Shown here piece by piece: positions 28,454 to 38,980 of a stretch of DNA of 64,000 bases (position 1 is its first letter; every line of letters begins with the position of its first letter). A program made the translations under genes and the position numbers. The DNA lies in contig NZ_JAIVMG010000001.1 in assembly GCF_020177335.1 (NCBI RefSeq), positions 558,001 through 622,000 on the forward strand. The letters are read 5' to 3'. Under the pieces are notes generated by a model. That model searched no databases, was not told where the DNA came from, and saw only the letters and a list, made by a program, of their open reading frames with translations. The stretch comes from Stappia indica. Its GTDB lineage: Bacteria > Pseudomonadota > Alphaproteobacteria > Rhizobiales > Stappiaceae.

Positions 28454-28633
28454 CGTCGGTCCCCTTCCAAGTCTCACCAGGAGAGTTTTCACTCACGAAA
28501 AGAATGCGCGCCTTGCAACATGCCGGCGAGCGCTCCAGCGGGGACAGCCAATCTTCCCCACCACCATCAAGGGCGATGCAAATAGCACAGCCGCCAAACG
28601 GAACCAAGGCCCAGTTCCGGGCATTTTCCGGGG

Positions 28634-28837
28634 TCAGCGGCGGGTTGTCCTCACCTCAAGTTGCCGCATCAGCTTGCGCAGCGCCAATTGCTGAAGATCC
28701 GCCTGCGCCGCCTGAACCGGCCCCATCACCACGACTTCCAGCCCGCTGGCCGCGTCGATGGCGGTCACCTTGACCTGTCGACCAAGCGGAACGAACTCGA
28801 AATACACCTCCCCTGGCATGGACGTGGTCCCGCTCAT
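28634..28837 (-). CDS. Small conserved protein (DUF6898-like) upstream of glyA
   Basis: This 67-residue protein has the segment EVYFEFVPLGRQVKVTAID followed by GLEVVVMGP and LQQLALRKLMRQLE. This pattern belongs to a short alphaproteobacterial family of unknown function that is regularly found beside glyA; the name DUF6898 is given from memory and is only moderately certain. The ATG is preceded by CTGAGG at 4-5 bases, a good ribosome-binding site. It is predicted to be a mixed beta-hairpin plus helix with no membrane segment. It is on the same strand as glyA, 180 bases upstream. Confidence 0.65.
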   Translation of the reverse strand: MSGTTSMPGEVYFEFVPLGRQVKVTAIDAASGLEVVVMGPVQAAQADLQQLALRKLMRQLEVRTTRR

Positions 28838-28979
28838 GCCTCAGGCCTCCGCGTCACTGCGCCGCATTCGAAGCCGGCGAGGAAAACCACTTGCCATCCC
28901 TCACAACATGACGAACCGACACCGTCGGCATGGCGCCTATTGCGACGGCGATTTGCTTCCGCGCGACAAAGCGTCCCCG

Positions 28980-30281
28980 TCACTGCAAGGATGCCTCGGT
29001 GCTGCTCATCATCAGTCCGTCACGATTGTAGATATCGTCGCGGAAATGCACCACGCCCTCGGCGGTCGCCCAAGCGGTCACATAGGCGAGATACAGCGGG
29101 ATCTGGGTCTTCAGCCGCACATCCTCGCGCTCGCCGGAGCGAATGGTGGTATCCACCCGCTGACGGTCCCAATCCGGCGTCGTGCTGGCCAGCAGCCAGG
29201 TAATCAGTTCACGCACGTTCTGCACGCGCACGCAGCCCGAGGAGTGGAACCGATAGTCGGAGCCGAACAGCGACTTCGACGGGGTGTCATGCAGATAGAC
29301 CTGATGCTTGTTGTGGAAGTTGATGCGAACCGACCCAAGCGAATTGATCTCGCCCGGCTCCTGACGGAACTGGAACTTGGTCGCCTCGTCGGTGCTCCAG
29401 TCGATCTGCTGCCAGGTCAGTTCGTTCCCCTTCCAGTCGAAGATCCGGATCCGGTTCTTTTCCAGATAGCCGGGATCCTCGTTCATCTTCGGGATCAGGT
29501 CCTTGCGGATAATCGAGACGGGAACCGTCCAGTAGGGATTGAAATTGAGCTCGTAGATCTTCGAGTTGAGAATCGGCGTCTGCCGGTCGATCTTGCCGAC
29601 CACGGCCGTGTGCCGAGACCGGACGCGGCCGTTTTCCACCGCCTCGATTTCGGCTGCCGGGATGTTCACCATCACATAGCGGTCGCCGAGGAAGCCGGAC
29701 ATGGAACGCAGGCGCACCAGATTGGTTTCAAGCTGGGACAGACGCACCTCGGCCGGAACGTTGAGCGCATCGAGGGTCCCCTTCCCCACCACCCCATCGG
29801 GGGTCAGGCCGTTGCGGGCCTGGAAACGCCGCACGCCGGCATCGACATAGGAATCGAAGGTGCTGGAAAAGCCGGCGGTCTGCTCAAGGTCGCCGGAGGC
29901 CATCAGGCGGCGGCGCAAGGGCACCACATTGTCATCCCGGGCACCGAGCCGCATGGCCCGCCGTCCGCTGCTGACCCGCGGCCAGCCGCCTTGCGCAACG
30001 ATCGAGGAATAGCGGGCGATCGCCTGTTCCACATAGGCCGCCGTATCGGGAGACAAGGTCGGCGAGGTGGATTCGATTGCCTGAAGGCTGCGCATGGTGT
30101 TGTCGAACTGATCGCTCCACTCGGCCCGCTGCTGCTGCTCGATCAGCATCTGCACCGCCGCGTTCTGTGCCGTCGCCGCCTGGGGCAACGCCATCAGAGC
30201 CAGCCCGGCCAGTCCGAAACCGGCCTTTCGCGCCAACGATCCCACCTCGAAGATGGTGGCTGCCATCGATCCCACGCGCAT
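28980..30281 (-). CDS. Periplasmic L,D-transpeptidase (YcbB-like, LdtP)
   Basis: This 433-residue secreted enzyme forms 3-3 peptidoglycan crosslinks. A signal peptide (GFGLAGLALMALPQAATAQ) is followed by an N-terminal helical region and a PG_binding_1 module (DAGVRRFQARNGLTPDGVVG, about 155-174). The YkuD catalytic domain ends in HSSGCVRVQNVRELI, whose Cys is the nucleophile and whose His is part of the triad. NFHNKHQVYLHDTPSKSLFG is the other conserved part. The start is ATG 30281, but its AAGGGAG is only one base away, so a GTG two codons on (30275) may be used. It lies downstream of an LdtR-type regulator. Loss of such enzymes alters envelope stress in rhizobia. Confidence 0.9.
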   Translation of the reverse strand: MRVGSMAATIFEVGSLARKAGFGLAGLALMALPQAATAQNAAVQMLIEQQQRAEWSDQFDNTMRSLQAIESTSPTLSPDTAAYVEQAIARYSSIVAQGGWPRVSSGRRAMRLGARDDNVVPLRRRLMASGDLEQTAGFSSTFDSYVDAGVRRFQARNGLTPDGVVGKGTLDALNVPAEVRLSQLETNLVRLRSMSGFLGDRYVMVNIPAAEIEAVENGRVRSRHTAVVGKIDRQTPILNSKIYELNFNPYWTVPVSIIRKDLIPKMNEDPGYLEKNRIRIFDWKGNELTWQQIDWSTDEATKFQFRQEPGEINSLGSVRINFHNKHQVYLHDTPSKSLFGSDYRFHSSGCVRVQNVRELITWLLASTTPDWDRQRVDTTIRSGEREDVRLKTQIPLYLAYVTAWATAEGVVHFRDDIYNRDGLMMSSTEASLQ

Positions 30282-30653
30282 ACTCCCTTTTCACCCTGCA
30301 TCCTGCGGTCAGGACATGGGTACCCCGCCCCTGTTAACAAATACTCACACGCACAGGGCCAATTGCATCTCCCGGCGAATACTACGGCAACGAGAGCCAT
30401 CCGGCAAAGCCAGCGCAACCTGCGGCCACACTCCGGACATGTCGGGTACATGGGTTTTCATGTCATTGTGGCGCATTCATGGTCTGCCCCACCGGCACTT
30501 TTCAACCGGACCCGACAGCCGATGCAGTCTCCGGCGGGGGCAAACGTCAAAGGCCCGCCCTCCTGGAGGAAGGCGGGCCTTTTGAAATCCGGATCCGGGA
30601 AGCTCCCTTGCCGGAGAGGCGGCACACCGCGACCGGTGACCTTTGCCGGGCTT
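30282..30653. other. Long leader between ldtR and the L,D-transpeptidase
   Basis: These 372 bases hold the ldtR terminator (30549-30583) and, nearer the transpeptidase, an A/T-richer stretch around GTTAACAAATACTCA (about 30334) that may carry its promoter and an LdtR operator. No ORF here has coding character. Confidence 0.55.
30549..30583. terminator. Terminator after ldtR
   Basis: AAAGGCCCGCC and GGCGGGCCTTT form an 11-bp perfect stem with a 12-base loop, 70 bases beyond the ldtR stop. The T-run is short in the minus direction (three) and four on the plus side, but the stem is strong. Confidence 0.75.
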
Positions 30654-31166
30654 TTACAGCCGATACAGGATCTGGTCGGTCCAGAACCGCTCAAGCCGAC
30701 GCAGCGACTTGTTCAGCACCACGAAATCATCCGGACCGATCTCGCCGACCTGCTCGACCGACAGCATCTGCCGTTCATACAGATCATTGATCTTCTTGGC
30801 GACTTCCTTGCCCTGTTCCGTCAGGCTGACACGAACCGAGCGGCGGTCGGTGCGCGAACGCTGGTGATGGATAAAGCCCATGTCGACCAGCTTCTTCAGG
30901 TTGTAGGACACGTTGGAGCCCAGATAGTAGCCCCGGGTGCGCAGCTCGCCGGCAGTCAGTTCGGCATCGCCGATATTGAACAGCAGCAGTGCCTGCACCG
31001 CATTGATATCCGAGCGGCCTTCCCTGTCGAATTCGTCCTTGACCACATCCAGCAACCGGCGATGCAGTCGTTCGACCAAAGTCAGAGCTTCAAGGTAAAG
31101 CGGTTTGATCTGGTTCGTGTCTTCGGCTTGAACTGTTGTTTCAGCCACCTTTTTTGCGGTCATCAT
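30654..31166 (-). CDS. ldtR: MarR-family regulator LdtR
   Basis: This 170-residue winged-helix regulator has a long first helix (KPLYLEALTLVERLHRRLLD), a recognition region (LRTRGYYLGSNVSYNLKKLV) and a wing with RSRTDRRSVRVSLTEQGKEV. The YYLGSNVSYNLKKLV stretch and the neighbouring L,D-transpeptidase match LdtR of Sinorhizobium and Liberibacter, which controls ldtP and osmotic/envelope stress responses. In those species the two genes are adjacent, as here. The ATG at 31166 is chosen because GAGG precedes it at about 9 bases; two farther in-frame ATGs lack one. The symbol rests on family resemblance plus context. Confidence 0.85.
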   Translation of the reverse strand: MMTAKKVAETTVQAEDTNQIKPLYLEALTLVERLHRRLLDVVKDEFDREGRSDINAVQALLLFNIGDAELTAGELRTRGYYLGSNVSYNLKKLVDMGFIHHQRSRTDRRSVRVSLTEQGKEVAKKINDLYERQMLSVEQVGEIGPDDFVVLNKSLRRLERFWTDQILYRL

Positions 31167-31690
31167 CTGTCTGCGCCTCATGTATTGTTTTTGGTGGGTT
31201 ATCCTCACCTTGAAACAGACATTAGGCGGCCGGTCTCTAAAATCCGCTTAAAAAGAACGCTAAACCGAACGTTAATTGCCAATTTTACCCCAAACCAACA
31301 TGCGTGACGTTTTGTTAAACATGGATTTAGGTAGCAAAACAGCCAAAAAACCAAGATTTACTTACTGGAAACCCTAGGATCCAGACTCATAAATGAGCTC
31401 GAAATGGTTTGAGGCGGATTGCTCCTGGTCAAGGAGCGGAAGCGCCGGAAATGTGGCTCATTTTCAAGCCTTTCGCGACGCATGAGCAGGTGCAATCCGG
31501 TCAAATCCTTCAGGACATGGAAATGGCTTCGCCCTGCATCGTCAGCGCGTTTGACCGGGCAACAAGCCCGCTCCGCACGCCCTTCCTTGCAGTCTCTTGC
31601 CATTCCCATGCCATGTCAGCGCATTTATGAGTCTGGACCCTAAGTGCCGCGCCCATCGGCGCGGCACGGGTTTGCTGGAAAACGAGCGCG
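31167..31690. other. Intergenic region with ldtR promoter and an inserted element
   Basis: The first 210 bases are markedly AT-rich for this genome and must hold the ldtR promoter on the minus strand. TTAAT and TTAAA runs lie around 31250-31315. The remaining part is the MITE-like element listed separately. Short frames within it have no coding character. Confidence 0.5.
31378..31639. mobile_element. 262-bp MITE-like element with 18-bp terminal inverted repeats
   Basis: The ends are GATCCAGACTCATAAATG (31378-31395) and the reverse complement of GGTCCAGACTCATAAATG (31622-31639), identical at 17 of 18 bases. They are flanked by CTAG on the left and CTAA on the right, both fitting a YTAR target such as that of IS5-subgroup elements. 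No transposase frame is inside, so it is non-autonomous. The left inner sequence AAATGAGCTCGAAATG (31391-31406) recurs exactly at 35602-35617 in another palindrome. The family assignment is inference. Confidence 0.6.
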
Positions 31691-32587
31691 TCAGGCCTCC
31701 TGCTTGCCGCGCAGGAAGCGAATGATGCCGGAGAAGTCGGTTCCCGCCTCACCCGCATTGCAGAACATGTTGTAGAGCGCCGCGGCCTCGGCCCCGAGCG
31801 GCGTCGAGGCACCACTGGAATGCGCCGCCTCCTGAGCGAGCTTCAGATCCTTCAGCATCATCGCCGCCGCGAAACCCGGCTGGTAGTCGCGGTTGGCCGG
31901 CGAGGTCTCGACCGGCCCTGGAACGGGACAATAGCTCGTCAGCGACCAGCACTGACCCGAGGCGGTGGAGGAAATATCATAAAGCTTCTGGTGATCGAGC
32001 CCGAGCCGCTCGGCTAGAACGAAGGCTTCACTGACACCGATCATGGAAATGCCAAGCAGCATGTTGTTACAGATCTTCGCCGCCTGCCCGGTGCCGGCAC
32101 CGCCGGCATGGACGATGGTCTTGCCCATGATTTCCAGATAGGGCAGCGCCGCTTCATAGGCGTCGTCCGGACCGCCGACCATAAAGGTGAGCGTTCCGCC
32201 GGCGGCACCGGCGACCCCGCCGGAGACCGGCGCATCGACCATCCGCATGCCCGCTTCGACGGCGGCGGCAGCGACCTTGCGGGCGGAGTCCACATCGATG
32301 GTGGAGCTGTCGATCAGCAGCGCACCGGGACGCACATGCGCCAGCACCCCGTCGTCGCCGCAATACACCTTGAGCACATGCGCGCCCGCCGGCAGCATCG
32401 ACACCACCACATCGGCAGAGGCCACCGCCTCCGCGACGCTGTCGACGGCAACACCGCCCGCCGCGCTGAGGCGCTCCTTGGCTTCGGTCGACAGATCAAG
32501 GCCGAAGACCTTGTGCCCGGCCTTCACCAGGTTGACCGCCATCGGCCCACCCATGTTGCCCAGTCCGATAAAGCCGATGGTTGCCAT
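31691..32587 (-). CDS. mmsB: 3-hydroxyisobutyrate dehydrogenase
   Basis: This 298-residue NAD-dependent beta-hydroxyacid dehydrogenase oxidises 3-hydroxyisobutyrate to methylmalonate semialdehyde in valine breakdown. The Rossmann motif IGFIGLGNMGGPMAVNL is at 3-19. The substrate motif VDAPVSGGVAGAAGGTLTFM is near 116, and the catalytic lysine is in GTGQAAKICNN (about 171). The C-terminal region FSGIIRFLR is typical. It is the last gene of the operon whose earlier genes supply the substrate. mmsA, the next step, is not in this window. Confidence 0.92.
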   Translation of the reverse strand: MATIGFIGLGNMGGPMAVNLVKAGHKVFGLDLSTEAKERLSAAGGVAVDSVAEAVASADVVVSMLPAGAHVLKVYCGDDGVLAHVRPGALLIDSSTIDVDSARKVAAAAVEAGMRMVDAPVSGGVAGAAGGTLTFMVGGPDDAYEAALPYLEIMGKTIVHAGGAGTGQAAKICNNMLLGISMIGVSEAFVLAERLGLDHQKLYDISSTASGQCWSLTSYCPVPGPVETSPANRDYQPGFAAAMMLKDLKLAQEAAHSSGASTPLGAEAAALYNMFCNAGEAGTDFSGIIRFLRGKQEA

Positions 32588-32657
32588 GTATTCTCTCCTT
32601 GGCTGAACGAAAGTTCACAACACTCAAGATTCGAGATCCGCGCGCCGGAATGGCGCG

Positions 32658-33074
32658 CTAACGTCGTTGTTCCCGCTCCGTGAGGTAGAGCAGGATCAGA
32701 TAGAGTGCGATGGTCAACAGATAGAACGCGATTTCATAAGGCCGGCGCCCGAACACATCGGAAAATGCGGAGTGCATCACCACCTGTGTCAGCGCCCGGA
32801 ACAGCCACATCACCGCGCCCCAGGACACGGTCAGCCACAGGCCGATGGCCGCCACCAGATCCAAGACGGCGAAGAACACGGTCGCCGCCTGCCACTCCAC
32901 CGGCATGTCCCAGAACCAGGCGCCGCGCCAGGGCACAATGCCGATGATCCGCGCCCAGTGAATGAGCCCGCCGCCCAAGAGGAGCACCGCCATGGCCCTG
33001 AGATACCAGACGAGCACCACCGACCAGGCCGGCCGGCTCTGCACGAAATCCTTGATCAGCGAGATCATCGGCAC
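32658..33074 (-). CDS. Four-helix membrane protein, DUF6163-like
   Basis: This 138-residue protein has four hydrophobic segments (about 18-38, 62-82, 84-100 and 112-132) joined by short loops: WARIIGIVPWRGAWFWDMP after the first, and FSDVFGRRPYEI between the third and fourth. The layout resembles a small Hyphomicrobiales family, DUF6163, of unknown function. The start is GTG 33074, with AGGG 6-7 bases upstream; ATG 33068 is the alternative. It lies between the HIBYL-CoA hydrolase (39 bases upstream) and mmsB (70 bases downstream) on the same strand, so it is expressed with valine catabolism. A transport or regulatory role there would be a guess. Confidence 0.7.
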   Translation of the reverse strand: MPMISLIKDFVQSRPAWSVVLVWYLRAMAVLLLGGGLIHWARIIGIVPWRGAWFWDMPVEWQAATVFFAVLDLVAAIGLWLTVSWGAVMWLFRALTQVVMHSAFSDVFGRRPYEIAFYLLTIALYLILLYLTEREQRR

Positions 33075-33113
33075 ATCATCCCTGTTGCCAGTCCTCGCCC
33101 CCGCCCGTCCTCG

Positions 33114-34172
33114 TCATACATCCAGATCACCGCCCGCGGGTGCGGAAAAGTGCGCTTCCACATCCGCTTCGCGCACATCTTCAAGATTGGCCGGCGTCCA
33201 GTGCGGGGTGTTGTCCTTGTCCACCAGGACCGCGCGCACGCCCTCGTAGAAGTCCTTGCCTTCCAGGATCCGGCTGACGATCCGGTATTCCATCCGCATG
33301 CAATCTTCGAAGTCCAGATCGGCACCGCGCCGCACCTGCCGGAAGGCGATCTCAAGGCTGGTCGGAGACTTGGAGCGGATGGTGTCCGCCAGCCCGGCCG
33401 CCCAATTCGCATCCGCGCCGGTGACCTGATCCAGCTCATTGAGGATCGCGGCGACCGAGTCGCGGCCGAACACGTCAGCGATGCGCGTCTCGCGTTCCGC
33501 CAGCGGCGCCTCGCCCTCGGCAAGATCCGCAGCGGTGCGGGCCCGCGCGGCCAGCACCTCGTCGGGAGACCCGCTCTCGGCAAGCGCGTCCAGCAGCCCA
33601 TCGAGATCGGCGGAGGCGACCGCATGGGTCAGCACGCCGGTCCACAGCGCATCGGCCTGTTTCATCCGCCCTGCGCTCAGCGCCGCCAGCATTCCGGTCT
33701 CCCCCCGCAGGCGCGGCAGGAAATAGGAGCCGCCGACGTCGGGGAAGAAGCCGATGCCGGTCTCCGGCATGGCAAAGACGGTTCGTTCGGTGCCGACCCG
33801 GTGGCTGCCGTGCACCGAAATGCCGACGCCGCCGCCCATGACGATGCCGTCGATCAGCGACACCCAGGGCTTGGGATAACGCTTGATCGCCACGTTCATC
33901 CGGTATTCGTCGGCGAAGAAGTCGACCTTGTGCGGATCCCCGGCCTGCCCCTGATCGTAGATCCGGCGAATGTCGCCACCGGCACAGAAGGCCCGCTCGC
34001 CAGCGGCCCGCAACACCACAAGACGAACCGCATCGTCCTCGCGCCAGGCATTCATCTGCGCGGCGAGCGCGCGCACCATGCCATGGCTCAGGGCATTGAG
34101 GGCTTTCGGACGATTGAGGGTAACGACGCCGGCATGGCCACGGGTTTCGAACAGAATTTCGTCTTCGCTCAT
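33114..34172 (-). CDS. 3-hydroxyisobutyryl-CoA hydrolase (enoyl-CoA hydratase fold)
   Basis: This 352-residue crotonase-superfamily protein has the HIBYL-CoA hydrolase length and C-terminal extension; simple hydratases have about 260 residues. The oxyanion-hole region is FCAGGDIRRIYDQG and the catalytic-acid region is FAMPETGIGFFPDVGGSYFL. DGIVMGGGVGISVHGSHRVG is strongly HIBCH-like, as is the ending PHWTPANLEDV. It releases free 3-hydroxyisobutyrate, the substrate of the downstream mmsB. The ATG at 34172 has GAGGG upstream and overlaps the stop of a tiny membrane ORF (ATGA). Confidence 0.9.
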   Translation of the reverse strand: MSEDEILFETRGHAGVVTLNRPKALNALSHGMVRALAAQMNAWREDDAVRLVVLRAAGERAFCAGGDIRRIYDQGQAGDPHKVDFFADEYRMNVAIKRYPKPWVSLIDGIVMGGGVGISVHGSHRVGTERTVFAMPETGIGFFPDVGGSYFLPRLRGETGMLAALSAGRMKQADALWTGVLTHAVASADLDGLLDALAESGSPDEVLAARARTAADLAEGEAPLAERETRIADVFGRDSVAAILNELDQVTGADANWAAGLADTIRSKSPTSLEIAFRQVRRGADLDFEDCMRMEYRIVSRILEGKDFYEGVRAVLVDKDNTPHWTPANLEDVREADVEAHFSAPAGGDLDV

Positions 34173-34288
34173 CGAGCCCTCACTAACTTGTCGCCGAACA
34201 GGATCAGCACGGCCAGGATCACGCCGTAGCCCCATAGCACCATCGCGGCGAACAGCACATCGTCGTTCGCCGGAATGGCCGGAAACAT
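34169..34288 (-). CDS. Putative 39-residue single-pass membrane protein
   Basis: The frame reads MFPAIPANDDVLFAAMVLWG, continues YGVILAVLILFGDKLVRAR and stops with a TGA that overlaps the ATG of the HIBYL-CoA hydrolase. It has one clear transmembrane helix and a positive tail, giving N-out/C-in topology. Codon third positions are GC-rich like the neighbours, and the ATGA overlap is typical of real coupled genes. The frame stays open upstream without a convincing start, so the protein could be longer if a rare start is used. No clear Shine-Dalgarno sequence precedes the ATG. No homologue is recognised. Confidence 0.45.
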   Translation of the reverse strand: MFPAIPANDDVLFAAMVLWGYGVILAVLILFGDKLVRAR

Positions 34289-34382
34289 CTGCGCGAGCAG
34301 AAGCGTTGCCGCCGCATCACCCGGACGTCCGGAAATGACGACACCGGCCGCAAAGCACGCGCATGGAACCCGGGGCGCATTC

Positions 34383-35522
34383 TCAATCCTTCAACAGGTC
34401 CCGCGCGATGATCAACCGCATGATCTCGTTGGTACCTTCCAGGATCTGATGGACCCGCACGTCCCGCAGGTAGCGCTCGATCGGATAGTCGCGCAGATAC
34501 CCGTAGCCGCCGTGCAGTTGCAGCGCCTCGTTGACCACCTTGAAGCCCGTGTCGGTCGCCAGCCGCTTGGCCATCGCCGCCGTGCGGGTGGCATCCGGTG
34601 CCTTGGCATCGACCAGAATCGCCGCCTTGTGCAGCAAGAGGCGGGCCGCCTCCAGCTCCGTCGCCATATCGGCGAGACGAAACTGCAGGGCCTGGAACTC
34701 GGCGAGCGCCTTGCCGAACTGGCGCCGCTCGCGCATGTAGGCGGTGGTGCGATCCAGGCAGGTCTGCGCCGCCCCGAGCGAGCAGGCACCGATATTGAGC
34801 CGACCGCCGTCGAGCCCGGCCATGGCGATGCGGAACCCCTCGCCCTCTTCGCCGATGCGGTTGGCCACCGGCACCCGGCAATCGGTGAAATCGACCTGCG
34901 CCGTCGGCTGGCTTTTCCAGCCCAGCTTGACCTCCTGCGCCCCGAAGGACAGGCCCGGCGTCCCCTTTTCCACGACAACGCAGGAGATCCCCCGGGGGCC
35001 ATCCTCGCCGGTGCGCACCATGGTCACATAGACATCCGATACACCGCCGCCGGAAATGAACGCCTTGGAGCCGTTGAGCACATAGTGGTCGCCATCGCGC
35101 ACCGCGCGGGTCCTGAGGCTCGCCGCGTCGGAACCCGCCCCCGGCTCGGTCAGGCAATAGCTGGCGAAGCGCTGCATGGCGCAAAGATCGGGCAGGAAGC
35201 GGCGGCGCTGCTCGTCGGAGCCGTAGCGGTCGATCATCCAGGACGCCATGTTGTGGATCGAGATATAGGCGGCGGTCGAGGTGCAGCCCTTGGCTAGTTC
35301 CTCGAAGATCACCGCCGCGTCGAGACGGCCAAGGCCGGAGCCGCCGACATCATCCCCCACATAGATGCCGCCAAAGCCCAGTTCGGCGGCCTTGCGCATG
35401 GTTTCGACCGGAAACGTCGATGTTTCGTCCCATTCCCGGGCGTGTGGCTCCATTTCGTCGCGGGCGAATTGTGCCGCTACGTCCTGAAACGCGCGCTGAT
35501 CCTCACCGAGGGTAAAATCCAT
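34383..35522 (-). CDS. Acyl-CoA dehydrogenase, isobutyryl-CoA dehydrogenase-like
   Basis: This 379-residue FAD flavoenzyme desaturates short branched acyl-CoAs. The FAD/substrate motif [17 protein letters not shown] is near 134, [14 protein letters not shown] follows, and [19 protein letters not shown] closes the protein. The context of HIBYL-CoA hydrolase and 3-hydroxyisobutyrate dehydrogenase points to isobutyryl-CoA (valine pathway) as substrate. The enoyl-CoA hydratase needed between this step and the hydrolase is not seen in the operon. It starts at ATG 35522 and is divergent from hemB. A 54-base perfect palindrome lies 65 bases upstream of the start, within the promoter region. Confidence 0.9.
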   Translation of the reverse strand: MDFTLGEDQRAFQDVAAQFARDEMEPHAREWDETSTFPVETMRKAAELGFGGIYVGDDVGGSGLGRLDAAVIFEELAKGCTSTAAYISIHNMASWMIDRYGSDEQRRRFLPDLCAMQRFASYCLTEPGAGSDAASLRTRAVRDGDHYVLNGSKAFISGGGVSDVYVTMVRTGEDGPRGISCVVVEKGTPGLSFGAQEVKLGWKSQPTAQVDFTDCRVPVANRIGEEGEGFRIAMAGLDGGRLNIGACSLGAAQTCLDRTTAYMRERRQFGKALAEFQALQFRLADMATELEAARLLLHKAAILVDAKAPDATRTAAMAKRLATDTGFKVVNEALQLHGGYGYLRDYPIERYLRDVRVHQILEGTNEIMRLIIARDLLKD

Positions 35523-35524
35523 GA

Positions 35525-38190
<2,666 letters not shown>

Positions 38191-38199
<9 letters not shown>

Positions 38200-38220
38200 G
38201 AGTACAATAATAATATTGTA
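38191..38220. promoter_or_regulatory. Candidate MocR operator: overlapping TATTGT/ACAATA palindromes
   Basis: TATTGT-N6-TACAATA-N4-TATTGTA gives two overlapping inverted repeats (38191-38209 and 38203-38220). The first covers the mocR start codon (CAT at 38197-38199). It is a sharply AT-rich island in a GC-rich genome, located between the divergent regulator and exporter genes. Binding by the MocR protein is inferred from position. Confidence 0.5.
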
Positions 38221-38293
38221 ACTTGGTACATATCAATCGACTTTCGATGCCTTGCCAGAAACGCAACGCCATACCGGCCACGCAAGGATCGCC

Positions 38294-38947
38294 ATGCTTT
38301 CCGAGATCGCACAGCCCTCACACCTCGCAGCCGCATCGCAGATGCTGATGCCGCTGACGCAATTCGCTCTGCTTGCCGGGTTCATCGTGGCGATGGTCGG
38401 CTCGCCCGGTCCGGCCAACATGGCTCTGGTGGCCAACGGGCTCGCCTTTGGCGTGCGCCCCGTCCTGCCCTTCATGCTGGGAACCACGGGCGGCTTCCAA
38501 CTGATCTTCTGGCTGAACGCCCTTGGGCTGTTCGCTCTGCTGCAAAGCGCTCCGGCGGTGTTCCAGATCCTGCGCTGGGCATGCATGGGGTATATATTGT
38601 ACCTCGCCTGGCTCATTGTCCGGGCGCGACCGAAGACAATGAAGGCAGGTGCGGCACCAGGGTTCTGGCGCGGCTTCTGGGTGCATCCGCTCAACCCCAA
38701 GGCCTATGCCATACAGGTCGCCGCGCTTTCCCAGTTCGTCGCGCCGAACCGGTTCCTCGCCGATGCACTGGTGGTCTCCGTGACCTTCTGCCTCCTGGGC
38801 ATCACCCTCAACAGCCTCTGGCTGTGTGGTGGCAGCCTGATGCGGGCGAGCACGGGCGACGGGCGCATCCTGCGCGGGCTCAACGTCGCGCTGGCCGCGC
38901 TGATGGTCGGCTCGACCATCACGAGCTTGCAAATGATCCCCGGATAG
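38294..38947 (+). CDS. LysE/RhtB-family amino-acid exporter
   Basis: This is a 217-residue inner-membrane exporter with about six helices. The family signature is FIVAMVGSPGPANMALVANGLAFG (first helix, given here as GSPGPANMALVANG), followed by GTTGGFQLIF. WVHPLNPKAYAIQ is the conserved central loop of the family. ATG 38294 has AAGGA at good spacing; the frame extends back to a TTG at 38252 without one. It diverges from a MocR regulator and precedes a threonine ammonia-lyase by 33 bases, so the exported substrate may be threonine, homoserine or a related amino acid. That substrate is inference. Confidence 0.88.
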   Translation: MLSEIAQPSHLAAASQMLMPLTQFALLAGFIVAMVGSPGPANMALVANGLAFGVRPVLPFMLGTTGGFQLIFWLNALGLFALLQSAPAVFQILRWACMGYILYLAWLIVRARPKTMKAGAAPGFWRGFWVHPLNPKAYAIQVAALSQFVAPNRFLADALVVSVTFCLLGITLNSLWLCGGSLMRASTGDGRILRGLNVALAALMVGSTITSLQMIPG

Positions 38948-38980
38948 AGGCACAAACTGGGATCCCATGACACAGGCCCG

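Noticed and set aside
28454-28633. Glycine riboswitch upstream of glyA
   Set aside because: No tandem GGAGAG-type aptamer pattern is present.
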